DNA of 64,000 nucleotides from Hetaerina americana (Eukaryota > Arthropoda > Insecta > Odonata > Calopterygidae): positions 2,141,964 to 2,205,963 of the forward strand of contig JAKTNV010000062.1 of NCBI GenBank assembly GCA_022747635.1, read 5' to 3'. This document shows positions 23,370 to 34,049 of the stretch, one piece after another. The notes under the pieces were generated by a model that was not told the DNA's origin, ran no database searches, and saw only the letters and a program-made list of their open reading frames with translations. Within the stretch, counting starts at the first letter, position 1; the number at the start of each line of letters is the position of its first letter. The position numbers and the translations under genes are program-made.

Positions 23370-24680
23370 CAGGACCGCACCCAAAAGTGGTAGGACTGAT
23401 TTTTTTACAAGAGTTTTATTGACGATATACTTACATCGACTTAATAATCTTCAAAGCATGCTCCTTGAGCTGCTACACCCTTAGTATAACGTTGCTCCCA
23501 TTCCCCGTACGCCAGCTGGAAATTTTCTTTGGGGATGCCGTTGATGACCCTCGTCGAAGCCTCTTGAACGGCCTTTATCGAGTCAAAACGTCGTCCCTTG
23601 AGCTGTATTTTCATCAGGGGGAAGAAGAAGAAGTCCGGTGGTGCCAGATCGGGAGAATAGGGCGGGTGCGGCAACGCGGCAACGCCGTATTTGGCCAGGA
23701 GCTGTCTGACGACGAGCGCGCTATGGCACGGCGCGTTGTCATGATGAAGCACCCAGCAGTTTGCGATGGCCGGTCGGACTCTTTTCACGCGTTCTCGGAG
23801 GCGGGTGAGCACCTGCACGTAAAATTTCGCATTCACAATCTCCCCTGGTGGGACAAACTCGTTGTGAACCACTCCATGACGGTCAACAATCAACATCGTT
23901 TTGATTTTTGATTTGCTCATGCGAGCCTTTTTTGGACGTGGGGACGCGGAAGTGTGCCATTCCGCGGATTGTCTTTTCGTTTCGGGGTCATTTTGAAAAA
24001 CCCATGTTTCATCACCAGTTATCACATTGTCCAAACAATTTCAATCTCGGTGCAAATTGGCTAACACTTCTTCGGAAATGCGCACACGCGTTGCCTGTTG
24101 GTCGACACTCAGAATTTTCGGCACCATCTTGGCGCACACCTTGCGCTTGGCCAAATCCTATGAAATAATGCGTTGGACGTTGGATGCAGACAGACCCAAC
24201 TGATCTGCAATTTCTTCCCTGGTTAAGCGTCGGTCTGTGTTCAGCAGTGTCCTCACTCTGTCCACATTCGTGTCGGTTCTTGCCGTCGACGGCCATCCAG
24301 AGCGATGGTCGTATTCAACGAGCTCCCTACCCTCTTTAAACAACTTGTGCCACTCAAATACTGTGGAACGGCTTAAGGCAGTGTCCCCATAAGCCTGCTT
24401 GATCATATCGAGGGTGTCAGTTGCCGTCTTCCCGAGTTTCGCACAAAACTTCACGGAATAACGTTGCTCTAAATTCAGATTCATTTTGTTTTTCGACGCG
24501 GACAACAAATTTGCTTCAATAAAAACGGTGTCCTCACTCAACGACAGCCCGCAGGCGACTGAGGTTGGGGTTGGTCTGTTGCTAAGAGCCCCCTCCACCT
24601 TACCCTGCCAGAGAGACCCCCCTGCACCCTTCTGTTCGCGCCAGAGAAAATCAGTCCGACCACTTTTGGGTGCGACCCTG
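23370..24680 (-). mobile_element. Mariner element, subfamily A, near full length (1311 bp)
   Basis: Terminal inverted repeats: left caggaccgcacccaaaagtgg, read from 23370; right reverse complement cagggtcgcacccaaaagtg, ending at 24680. They continue in register through ggactgatttt. TA follows the right end (24681-24682); the left flank is tt, a mutated TA. A deleted sister copy lies at 60252-61158. Confidence 0.9.
23441..24484 (-). pseudogene. Mariner transposase, D34D, one frame with two nonsense codons
   Basis: Cut-and-paste transposase that acts in the nucleus on its own inverted repeats. Start ATG at 24484 ([18 protein letters not shown]); 347 codons, the usual mariner length, in a single reading frame. 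N-terminal helix-turn-helix part with [18 protein letters not shown] and REEIADQLGLSASNVQRI; catalytic D1 in ITGDETWVF; D2 in LHHDNAPCHS; D3 in YSPDLAPPDFF, exactly 34 residues after D2. Two in-frame stops break it: TAG after QRIIS (CAG in the sister copy at 60750) and TGA after ANLHRD (about 24035). Otherwise intact and probably a recently dead copy. Confidence 0.9.
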
Positions 24681-24741
24681 TAAAAAATGAATGTATATAA
24701 ATATATAACCTTGTGTATGTATATAAAAATATATAACCACA

Positions 24742-24746
<5 letters not shown>

Positions 24747-24807
<61 letters not shown>
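24747..24807. repeat. (TA)n microsatellite
   Basis: TA tract between two mariners, flanked by copies of taaccttgtgtat (24707-24719 and 24806-24818). Confidence 0.95.
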
Positions 24808-24808
<1 letters not shown>

Positions 24809-24821
24809 CCTTGTGTATATA

Positions 24822-26151
24822 CTACCTTGATCAAAAATTTCCCGGAATTTATTCAGAAAATTAAAAATACAAGTTTATTCATCTAAATCTATATTGTCCC
24901 CTTCAAAGTAATCCCCATCGACTGCAACACACTTATGCCAGCGCTTGATCCAATCCTCGAAACATTTTTTATATTCGGTTTTCGGTATGTCCATCAGTGC
25001 TTCCTGCGATTTTTCCATTACTTCCTCTCGGCTGCTAAAACGCGTTCCCCGTAATGGTTTTTTAACTCGATTGAACAGAAAGAAGTCACAGGGAGCCAAA
25101 TCAGGTGAATTCGGTGGCTGTTGGATGGTATTTGTTGCATTTTTCGTCAAAAAATTACGAATAATGATAGCACTGTGCGACGGTGCGTTATCATGGTGCA
25201 AAATCCACGAGTTTTCTGCCCACATTTCTGGTCTCTTTCGGCGAATTGCTTCACGCAAACGTCTCATAACGCCCAAATAATACTCTTTGTTTACTGCCTG
25301 GCCTTCTGGCAAAAATTCATGATGCACTACACCGTTGTAATCCATGAAAACCGTCAGCATTGCCTTCTTTTTTGACTGAAAACGACGTGGTTTTTTTGGT
25401 CTCGGCTCATTTGGTTAACGCCATTCACTTGCCTGATGTCTGGATAGCGTGTCGTACTCATAAACCCACGTCTCGTCTCCAGTAATGATCCTTTTGATGA
25501 ATGTGGGATCGGATTCAGCCTCGCAAATCATGTCTTTTGCGACGTCAACACGGTCTCTTTTTTGCATGAAATTGAGGTCTTTCGGCACCAACTTTGCTGC
25601 TACACGACGGAAACCCAAATCATTAACCACAATGTTTTGGGCGGATCCATAGGCAATGTTCAAGTCCTCCGCTATTTCTCTGATGGTTAATTTGCGGTTA
25701 TTGACCAACATTTCTTTTACTTTATCAATTTTTTCACCGACTTTCGATGTCGATGGTCTGCCACTGCGTTCATCATCTTCGATTGACTCACGACCACTTC
25801 TGAACCGCTCGTGCCACTGGTAAACGACCGTTATTTTTAGAGAATCGTTGCCGAAACACTTTTCCAACATTTCCAACGTCCGTGCGCACTAAATCCGTTT
25901 TTTACGCAAAATTTAATGCATGTTCGTTGTTGCAAATTTAAATCCATTTCTGCAATTGTAAAAAATCGCCAACACACACAGAGATAGATGTACTCTTGGC
26001 TACGTAACTTTTGCAAATGTCAAGTTATGACACTAAGATTTAAAGGGAATATCAACAACAGATGTACCAATTTAACAAAAAAAACAGAACTCAAATCGGA
26101 ACGATGGGAGCGCCACACGGTGGTTATTCCGGGAACTTTTTGATCAAGGTA

Positions 26152-26152
<1 letters not shown>
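24822..26152 (-). mobile_element. Mariner element, subfamily B, near full length (1331 bp)
   Basis: Terminal inverted repeats: left ctaccttgatcaaaaatttc and right reverse complement ctaccttgatcaaaaagttc, continuing through ccggaat (one mismatch). A TA dinucleotide flanks both ends (24820-24821 and 26153-26154), as expected for mariner target duplication. Confidence 0.92.
24875..25946 (-). pseudogene. Mariner transposase, D34D, one stop and one frameshift
   Basis: Start ATG at 25946 reads MDLNLQQRTCIKFCVKNG; a one-base-class frameshift near 25895 moves it into the main frame TLEMLEKCFGNDSLKITVVY. DNA-binding part: YQWHERFRSGRESIEDDERS and LTIREIAEDLNIAYGSAQNI. Catalytic D1 in IITGDETWVYEYD; D2 in ILHHDNAPSHS; D3 in NSPDLAPCDFFLF, 34 residues after D2. 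A TAA stop follows ASEWR (about 25417); the next residues NEPRPKKPRRFQSKKKA are in frame. The usual P of YSPDLAP is preceded by N, not Y. Two lesions only, so it is a young dead copy. It belongs to a different mariner subfamily from its neighbour at 23.4-24.7 kb. Confidence 0.9.
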
Positions 26153-26154
<2 letters not shown>

Positions 26155-26189
<35 letters not shown>

Positions 26190-26196
26190 TATATAT
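26155..26196. repeat. (TA)n microsatellite
   Basis: TA tract that contains the mariner target site. Confidence 0.95.
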
Positions 26197-26375
26197 ATGT
26201 GCAAAGATGTAGATTTTTAAACCATAGGGACACAAAGAAAGGACACTCACTATATGCGACATAAAAGCCATAACAACATATTGTGACTACCCTTTCTTTG
26301 TGTCTCTATTTCTAAAAAATCTATGTCTGTGTTTTTATATATTTGTGCGTCGCCGAAGAACGTTCCATTTCGAAG

Positions 26376-26376
<1 letters not shown>
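26197..26376. mobile_element. Head-to-head PLE termini, decayed
   Basis: Left arm (26205-26250) gatgtagatttttaaacca then gacacaaagaaaggacactc; right arm (26277-26340) gtgactaccctttctttgtg then ctaaaaaatctatgtctgtg. Outside lies tttgtgcgtcgccgaagaac. The centre, where the ribozymes should be, is deleted. Confidence 0.7.
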
Positions 26377-26414
<38 letters not shown>

Positions 26415-26435
26415 CATATATATATATATAATTAC

Positions 26436-26500
<65 letters not shown>
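26377..26500. repeat. (TA)n microsatellite
   Basis: TA tract with several taattacata interruptions. Confidence 0.95.
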
Positions 26501-26502
<2 letters not shown>

Positions 26503-26572
26503 TCCTGGATAGCTCAAGTGGTTAAGAGCCTCCGCCCGGCAAGTGGAAAGATCCGGAATTAAAAACCCCGTC
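26501..26572 (+). repeat. tRNA-derived SINE, family 3, short copy
   Basis: tRNA-like head cctggatagctcaagtgg, ttaagagcctccgcccggc, matching 61470-61548 on the other strand. The B box is decayed (ggaattaaaaacccc). TA tracts bound it on both sides. Confidence 0.7.
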
Positions 26573-26599
26573 TCCATATATACATATATACACATATAT

Positions 26600-27725
26600 A
26601 TGAGGCGGCTGCAACGGCATATGACCCCACTATGGGACGCCCAGTAAGTGATGGTGTCACGTTAGAAACACTATTGAGGAAGGCAACGGGAAACCACCTC
26701 AATTATCATTCCCAATATTTAAGTACGCTAATCCGCAACCTGTACATGTCTCAGACTGCTCAGGTGCGGGTGGGTAACGGGGAGCTCGGATGGGTAGTAT
26801 TAGGAAGAGGTTTGGAGTCAGGGTTTCCCATTATCACCGTTACTGTTCAACCTGTATGCAGAGGATATGATTAAAGAGGCATGGGAAGAACTGGAGGTAG
26901 GAATGAAAGTGGGCGGGGAAATCGTGAAATCAGCTAGGTTTGCTAATGACCAAGCTTTAGTTTGTCAGTCAGCCAAGGGGTTGCTAGCATTGCTGAGTGA
27001 ATTGGAAATTCAGTGCAACAGGTATGGGATGAGAATCAATATTAATAAAACAAAGGTTTTGCGATTTCCTAGAAAGAAAAAGTCAAAGCTAAATATTAAA
27101 AAAGAAGGGCAAAAACTAGAGCAGGTAGAACAGTTTACGTATCTCGGAAGTGTTTTGGACCAACACGGTCAATGTAGTAGGGACGTAAGGAGAAGAATTG
27201 CGCCAGGCAAAGAGGCTTTTACTTGAAGGAGGGAGTTGATGACAGGGACGTTGAGCAAGGATATTAAGAAAAGACTCGTAAAAACTTTGATATGGAGCGT
27301 AGCTATGTGCGGCGCGGAAATGTGGTCATTGAAGCAGGAGGATAAATGTAGACTGGAGGCTTTTGAAATGTGGGTGTGGAGAAGAATGGAGAAGGTGAAA
27401 TGGACAGAGAAGAAAACAAATGAGGAAGTACCTGGTATGGTGGGCGAAGAGAGGGGCTTGTTGCGAGAAATCCAATGGAGGCAGGAAAAGTGGATGAAGG
27501 GGGTATTGACCGGCAATGGGATCTTGAAGAATGTAATAGAGGGGAGAACGTTAGGCAAACGAGGAAAAGGACGGAGCAGGATAGGGATGTTGGACGGGAT
27601 GAAGGGAGGAAGAAAGTACTCAGAGCTGAAGAGGGACCTGATATAGAGTAGGATGCTGGATTTCGTGTTTTGTTTGGAGTAAGAGTGTCCATCCAAAAAC
27701 CTACCTTATCCAGTAGATTGCCTAA
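26600..27725 (+). pseudogene. RTE-like LINE with internal deletion
   Basis: Starts with the 5' leader (gaggcggctgcaacggc, then gtaagtgatggtgtcacgtt, 26600-26715) and jumps at about 26717 to the RT palm (LIRNLYMSQTAQVRVGNGE), so the endonuclease and RT fingers are gone. It continues with NLYAEDMIKEAWEELEVG, motif C RFANDQALVCQ (catalytic ADD changed to AND), MRININKTKV, FTYLGSVLDQHGQ, MWVWRRMEKVKWTEKKT, MKGGRKYSELKRDL, then the 3' UTR to tagattgcctaaataata. A TGA splits the C-terminal frame near 27226. Inactive. Confidence 0.88.
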
Positions 27726-28439
27726 ATAATAAATAAAAATGTATGCATATTGATTGATTAATAGGATTTATAGATATATAACAAATTATAGGCCATCAGT
27801 ATGCAATTACGAATATGCAAGAGGGATGGAATTTCCTCATATGCAGAATCAAATACCTTGGCTCACTTTTCGTCGATGATCCAGCAATATTGTTTAACCA
27901 TTCATGAAGCACAATGTGGCCAACGTAGTGCATGTAATTTTAATTCCTAGTATGTAGTCGGGCATGAGCAAATTAAAGGTATCCCGTAAAGAAAAATAGT
28001 TTCCTGGAAAATATGTTTCTGCGTTTTTCTATTACATTGACACGCATGCGTGCCCACACGGTCATACATACGAGTGGGTATACTCGCACATATGTGCGTG
28101 CGTGTACGCGAGAACACTCGTTCATATACTCGGGCATTTGTCGCAAATGAATGCATATATACATGCTCCTCTTTTGGTTTTTCGTCCAAAGACCTTCGAG
28201 AGGACGAGTTCAGCGGTTCAGATATTTCGCATCGCCGAATTTTAAAGTGATTCAATAATGTTTGCGCCGTCACCATCTTATGGCAATGCCAATAAAACGA
28301 TATCTGTGATGACCATGCGCGCAATTAACAACCGACGGTCTGATTTCAACCAAAGCACGCCAGGGAAAAATTGTTGCCGATACTTTTCATACAAATCTTG
28401 TACATTTAACTAATTATTCAATAAAATTCTTTTCCTGAC
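27726..28439. other. Unassigned sequence
   Basis: AT-rich, then mixed sequence with short CA/TG-like and palindromic stretches (cacgcatgcgtg, cacatatgtgcg). The minus frame at 27947-28324 has no recognised domain. Confidence 0.4.
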
Positions 28440-28981
28440 GCACATTCGCCGAATTTCAGCGACGTCGATGCGCGTTCGAAAAAATTCGACCGGACTATCA
28501 TGAAAACAACCCCATTTTCATGCCTTCCTCCCCCCTTCATCCCCATCCCCCAAAATTCCACCCCCACCCCCCAAATCCATCCCTTCCTCCCCTCCGCTCT
28601 CCCCGCCGTCTAAATATCTCCACGGACGCCCGCAGATGACGGCGCCGTCCGCCTCGGACGCTGTGGCGCTGCTGCGCTCGGGGGGGTCCACGCTGTCTCT
28701 CCCTGCCTCTCTGGGAGGGGTTATCTCGAGAGGAAGGGAGGGAGGGCGAGAGAGGCTCGCAGCGTAGGCGAGGGAGGGTTTTCAAGAGGAGGCACCCCTC
28801 TCTCTCCCCTCTGGATCGCGCATGCATGCATATATACACACACGGCCGCGCGCGCGCGCGAGGGTGGGAGGGAGGGTGGGTGTTACCCTCCCTCCTTCCC
28901 ACCATCCTCCGCCACCTCCTCTTCCCTTCATTCCGCTTCGCCCCGTCGTCCCTCAGTCAGGGGGCGTCCGTCCCTTCCACC
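28440..28981 (+). promoter_or_regulatory. GC/CpG-rich upstream region of the acyltransferase-like exon
   Basis: A sharp shift from AT-rich flanks to GC-rich sequence full of CG dinucleotides (gacggcgccgtccgcc, cgcgcgcgcgcg). It probably holds the promoter and 5' UTR. No TATA box in a clear position and no transcription start can be assigned. An upstream in-frame ATG exists at 28826, in poor context. Confidence 0.5.
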
Positions 28982-29167
28982 ATGGTCTCCTCCGTCGCCC
29001 TGGGGGGTCGACTCCGGGGCCTCGCCTTCTGCTTCCTCTGGTACGCCAGCGTCCTCTCCGGCTTCTTCTTCCTCTTCTGCCCCGCCTTGCCGCTCCTCAT
29101 TCTGCACCAGGCCGCGTACCGGAAGGTCACAGACATCCTCTTCGCCGTCTGGGAGATGTACCCCGTG
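28982..29167 (+). CDS. LCLAT1: First coding exon of an LCLAT1-like (AGPAT-family) acyltransferase, partial gene
   Basis: Likely N-terminus of a lysocardiolipin / 1-acylglycerol-phosphate acyltransferase-type membrane enzyme that re-acylates lysophospholipids in ER or mitochondria-associated membranes. The 62 residues begin MVSSVALGGRLRGLAF, run through a hydrophobic membrane segment (about residues 13-42, with LWYASVLSGFFF and PALPLLIL), then YRKVTDILFAVWEMYPV. This order (membrane segment, LPL, Y-R, W..(L/Y)PV) is what I know of the LCLAT1 N-terminus. The start is chosen for its CCACCATGG context; the frame is open upstream to an ATG at 28826, but that extension is low-complexity. The exon ends in phase 0 at GTG before GTGAGT (29168-29173). 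The HX4D catalytic motif would lie in later exons, none of which I recognise in this window. The only host-gene candidate here; the family name is an inference from 62 residues. Confidence 0.6.
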
Positions 29168-29173
29168 GTGAGT
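29168..29173 (+). other. 5' splice donor GTGAGT
   Basis: Strong donor match directly after an intact codon. Reading on gives a frame without family similarity, which supports an intron start here. Confidence 0.6.
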
Positions 29174-30421
29174 TTGGCGAGCGACCCCTGCCAAAAAAGG
29201 GTTCGCCCATTCCTCGTCTCCAGCAAACGCACCGAACCCAACCCTCGCTCCTGCCTCCTCTCACAACTCCCAACCCCATGGGGATGTCTTCCCCCCCGCG
29301 GCAGTCACCGTTCGGGGGAATGCCTCGCCCTCCGCTCCTCCGACAGAATCGGAATCCCATCCGCGTGATGAGGTACGGCTCATGGGGCTGGTCACACACT
29401 CATCGGCCACTGTTTTCTCTCTTCAATTCGACTCGCCGTGAGTCAGCGTGAAGTTTTATTTTTTTTGGTGTCTCCCTTTGATGTCGATTTTTAGTGGAAG
29501 AAAAGAAAACGCTAAAATTTCATCTTTCACACCCTCAAACTTATTTCTGCTGACGTTCGATCGTTAGGAAAACTCCAATTAGTCGTGGAATTTGACTGGT
29601 GCTGTCTGTTTCTTGGGTGTTAAGTATACGTGCATGTTTTTGCCTTGAACTATTTTCTTAAGATAATTAAAATCCCAGGCGTCGTGATTTTTTTGCATTC
29701 ACTGCCATCATTTTTGCGGCTAAGCGTATTTTTGTTTCTTAGTTTCTCTTCGCTCCTGTGTCATAAAATAATTGAAAATGTTCGGAGTCAATCATTGCTG
29801 CAATTTTCCTAATCCTCAAAGACAGTCGTGTTGAATGTTGAATGTCGTGTGAGGAGGGTTTCCTCACACACGTCTCCTCCTCCACTTCCCCGAGTGCTCG
29901 GAGGAAAACGAACAAGCGAAGCCCCTTGCGCTTTGAACACGAGGGCGCGTGGTCTCCCGTCTCATCCGTCTCGAGGTGACCCCTCGCAGGGCCGGCAGAC
30001 GAGTACCAATTGCTCAGGCCACCAAATACATCCCAGTTTATTCTTCGTTACACCTATTGTCATTTGTAATTACAGTCTATAATTAACGCCTCCTCATATC
30101 TAACTCAATTTTAATTTCAGTTCGATAATATTCCTTGTCGTTTCACTCATATATCATCGCTATAACCTGTTATCCATATTCCCGCAACGTTCCTTTTATT
30201 TAAACCCTGACATTCCAGAATCTTTGATACCCTGGCAGACAATTTTGTCGGGCATGCTGATTTTATTGGTGGAACGGGAAATTAGAAAAAAAACAATTTC
30301 TCTCGAGATGAGTCTGTGTTAAAATCATGATGAATCATCTTCCATCTACGTAGAGATGTCATGTTGCGTTTTTGATTATTCATCTGTCTTTCCTCTTCCT
30401 CGTTTCGACTCCCGAGTGGCG

Positions 30422-30511
30422 ATTCTGAACCGTGCATTTTCCGTGACTTAATAATTCCATGCACGGATACCAGATAATATATAACACGTAAAAATCGAGT
30501 CCTATGTCAGA
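30422..30511. repeat. Perfect 90-bp direct repeat, copy 1
   Basis: Identical by eye to 30762-30851. Inside is a hairpin, ccgtgcat ... atgcacgg, with perfect 8-bp arms. Contains tgaaccgtgcat near the start and cctatgtca near the end. Confidence 0.9.
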
Positions 30512-30761
30512 CTCGTCGTAGATTCCATTCGCAAATAAATTTGTCGTTCTGAAGTTAGCTACGCGCGAGCGAGTCCTAAATAACGACGAAAAAAAACATT
30601 GCGAAAAAAGAAGGAATGTTCTCTTCGGGGAAGCCTACAGGTCGCAACGGTTGGGCAAATAATATTCGTGTCCCGTTGCGCGTGGTCTTCCAGACACGGC
30701 GCGGATGAAACATTTAGCGGTGAAAGAAATTTGACTGCGCCGTCAAATGTCGAAAATCAGA

Positions 30762-30851
30762 ATTCTGAACCGTGCATTTTCCGTGACTTAATAATTCCAT
30801 GCACGGATACCAGATAATATATAACACGTAAAAATCGAGTCCTATGTCAGA
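30762..30851. repeat. Perfect 90-bp direct repeat, copy 2
   Basis: Second copy, 340 bp after the first. If the repeat is trimmed to TG...CA, the pair would look like the ends of a miniature LTR element, but no target duplication, primer site or polypurine tract is evident. Confidence 0.9.
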
Positions 30852-31429
30852 TGAAAACACCTCCTTAAAACTTACTGAGCTGCGATGAAGAAAATGTGTT
30901 TGTTTAAGTTTAAGGAGAAGTGTATTTTATCATTGGTAAATTTGCTCACAGCTACAAGTCATACTACAAGTACTTTCAATTTTTACACGAAAGAATACTG
31001 TAATGTGCCCAGCTCGTTACCTGTCTGCAAGATACGCAAATGTGATTTCGATTAAATTATTTACACTCATGATTACATTTCGACAACTTGTAAATTGACC
31101 CTTTGCTATTAGAAATGGGCACTAGATGTGTTGTCTAACATAGTTATGTACGTGTGCCTGCTCAAATAATTTAATAGACGCAATATATAAGGATGTACGA
31201 ATACGATAATTTGTACAGAATAATAGCTTTAATTACTTTTAGAATGGTTTGCGATTACTGAAGATAATGTTCGGGAATGTGATCAATTAATGATATTTTA
31301 ACAATTTTAAACATCTTATGGAAAACATAGATAAAAAACTTATAACAACGAACACTTCATGTTCTCTCGCGAGATGGAGTTACTTTGCATGCTGCTATCA
31401 ATACGGAAGTCGTGATGAGTTTAATGCCG

Positions 31430-31640
31430 CGTCGGAATAATTAGAGGAACTCGGCTGGGAATCACTTAATGGAGCGAAAATTAAACTACAGATTTAATAT
31501 CCCGCATTAATTGGGAGGAAGTCTATTTAGTGATGCTGTTGTAAATGTATTATCAGCCCAATTGTACCTTGGCAGGAGAGATTACTTAAAGAAAATAAGA
31601 CTCAATCCTAGGAGCAGGGATGGTCGAAACCTGTCGCGTA
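31430..31640 (+). repeat. CR1/L2-like LINE fragment
   Basis: Plus strand: LRELGWESLNGAKIKLQI, matching the C-terminal region of the copy at 50260-50575 (shared gaatyactyaatggagcga). Decayed, with no frame beyond about 20 residues. Confidence 0.5.
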
Positions 31641-32199
31641 GCCTATCGCCCTTATGTAATCTAACCCTTATTCAATTGTTCTCTTTACTAGTGGTTTGTC
31701 TAATATGCTTCATGGAGTATTTTACTCTTACTTGAAGTAAATACCATGAGTGTTGCAAAAATTACTTCCTTTATTTGAATTATTTAACATTCTCATTGAC
31801 AAATAATATTTTAGCCACCCTTGGAATATGACGTAATATACCTGGCGTGGAACTGCCGCACACCCCAGTGGTATCGGTCTTGGGCGGTGTCGTTAAGATG
31901 CAGAAAAGAAGAAACTATTTCACATTCGCAATAATAAAACGACTGCTGGTGTTTGGGCACTAATGAATCTTTCCTACATTCAGAAGTATGTAATGGCAGG
32001 GTAAGCCAGAGGAATTTGTGAGCACGTCTTGTAGTCTTGAGCGAAGGCCTCTGTGTCTTCAATGCACATCGAGGCATATGGATTCCCGGTCCAGGAACAA
32101 GGCGATGTGTTGTTGACAGCTCGCGGAGGCAGGCTTAGCACAAAACAATAGATAGTCTAGTACTTCAATGGAAAGTGGTGGAGGCAATTATCGCTCCGC
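31641..32199. other. Unassigned sequence
   Basis: No recognised element. The minus frame at 31811-32077 has no known domain. Confidence 0.4.
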
Positions 32200-32850
32200 C
32201 TAAACTGGATCAGGGGAAACAGTTCACCTATTTCGGAATTATTTTGTATCGAGGTCGTCAAAGCGGTTACAGGATATGAGAGGAAAATTTCAAATGCTGG
32301 AAGACGCTTTTTTGAATAGAAGTGAGTTGATGAAAATTGCTTAGAGTAAGGATATTTAGGAAATATTTCTGAGAACTTCGATTATGCCGAGTATTTATGT
32401 ACGGCGCGGCAACATGGTCATTACAGAGGCAGGATGATAGATGTAGATTGGAGTATTTTGTAATGTTGGTGCGGAGAAGAATAAAGAAGGTGAAGTGGAC
32501 GGAAAGGAAAACAAATGAGGAAGTGCTGTGCATGGTGGGAGAGGAGAGGGTATTGCTGGGAGAAATTTAAAGGAGGCAGGAAAGATGGATGCAAAGCATA
32601 TTGATAGGCAGTGGGCCGTGTCGAAGACTGTGTGAGAGAGAGAGGGGAGAATGTTGGGCAAATGACGAAAGGGCAGGGACAGATCGTCGGGATGATAGGC
32701 GAGATGAAGAGGGGAAGAAAGTACTCAGAGATTAAGAGGGACCAGATATGGAGTAGGATGCTGGGTTGTGTTTTTTGCTAGATAAGCAAGCATATGTAAT
32801 ACTATTCAATATTATGTGTTGCATTCATCCTAAAAGCCTCCCTTAACTAG
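32200..32850 (+). pseudogene. RTE-like LINE, old C-terminal copy
   Basis: Plus strand, strongly diverged: QFTYFGIILYRGRQSG, then a GAATWSLQRQDDRCRLEYF-type stretch, WCGEE-KKVKWTERKTNEE, MVGEERVLLGEI, and a 3' UTR reaching cctcccttaactagtgaa. Many frameshifts. It is older than the copies at 36-38 kb judging from divergence. Confidence 0.75.
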
Positions 32851-32912
32851 TGAAATACCAAGAATTATAATATGTACTATATGCAAATAATAAATACAGT
32901 ATTCAACTGTAG

Positions 32913-33035
32913 GAACGGTTCGGTAGGTGATGATAGAGTTCACCGAGGATTAAGCCCGATGGCGTGCGGAACCATTCTTACATTAGTAGAGAAACAAAGG
33001 ACAAGCCAGTTCCTTTCCTTGTGCCGGGTATAAAT
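32913..33035 (-). repeat. tRNA-derived SINE, family 1, 3' half
   Basis: Minus-strand match to the body of the SINE at 18700-18820 (ggtaggtgatgatagagttc, ccagttcctttccttgtgcc). The tRNA head is missing. Confidence 0.7.
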
Positions 33036-33154
33036 AAACAGAAGGAAGATGGTTTAGCCACCAAAAATTCAGACCATGCATGAGTTTCATTTGTATATGT
33101 TTTTCGGAGTTTTTGTTGCCTAACGCTATCTTGCTTCGCCATTTGAATTACATA

Positions 33155-33203
33155 TAATTATATATATATATATTTATTTATTTATTTATTGATTTATTTA
33201 TAT

Positions 33204-33275
<72 letters not shown>

Positions 33276-33330
33276 ATATAAATAAATCAATAAATAAATA
33301 AATATATATATATATATATAGATATAGATA
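33155..33330. repeat. (TA)n / (TTTA)n / (TG)n compound microsatellite
   Basis: Symmetric array: tatttattta, tacacacata, long TA, tgtgtgtgtg, aataaataaata, TA. The outer parts are reverse complements of each other, so the whole can fold back. Confidence 0.9.
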
Positions 33331-34049
33331 TATATATATTTATATGAAAATTGTATTATTTTATTGCCGTCATCATTTAATGACAAGAGAGACCGCGAAT
33401 TCCTCGTTCAGAAGAATTTAATTAGACGTAATATAATTTCCAAAAGTCAGAATTCGGACTATTTTTACAGGTTAATGGGGCGAAATATCGTGCATGTCAT
33501 TATATATAATTGAAGAAATGACCGCTTCCGCAGATGATGTGTAGTGTAGAGTCCGTTTTAATGGCTAAAGTGTGACTAACGTTAAAATATACGAGAACAA
33601 ACTGATTAAAATATCTAGGGAAATTTATAGCTTTCCCAAATCTCGTAGGAATTCGAATATTAATATTCAATCCTCATAAATTTAGGAGAAGATGAATTAA
33701 ATGATCGAAAGCGTTATTTTTCCAATGAGAGGTGCCTCACTCTTCTTGTTGAAGGAAACGTTACAAGCACCGCCAGTCGTCAGTCATTTAGAGAAATCAC
33801 GTGATTCAAGCGTCAAGCAACAGTGACACAATCTTCGATTTCACTTCAAACCCCTTTCATAAAGTCGAGGCAAGTCTCTTAAGCGATGCTTTTTGAATAA
33901 AAGGAGTATTTTTTACTATTGACAAAAACGTACTTTCCCCGAACAGGTTGAGATTGATACTAGAATTCTTGGAACACTTCAAAGGAGGACGACGCCCGCA
34001 TTCTTTTCCTTTCGCTTGCCTGACACCCTTTCCCAGTATGTATTCATAC
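33331..34049. other. Unassigned sequence
   Basis: No element recognised. The frame at 33857-34051 (-) has no domain. Confidence 0.4.

Larger units (their letters stand above)
29174..31429. other. Probable intron sequence, no further exon recognised
   Basis: No protein-like segment continuing the acyltransferase was found. Contains the 90-bp direct repeats listed separately. Frames at 29630-29812 and 30599-30817 look random. Confidence 0.4.

Noticed and set aside
30422..30851. Confident call of an LTR/TRIM element
   Set aside because: No target duplication, primer-binding site or polypurine tract could be seen; kept only as a direct repeat.
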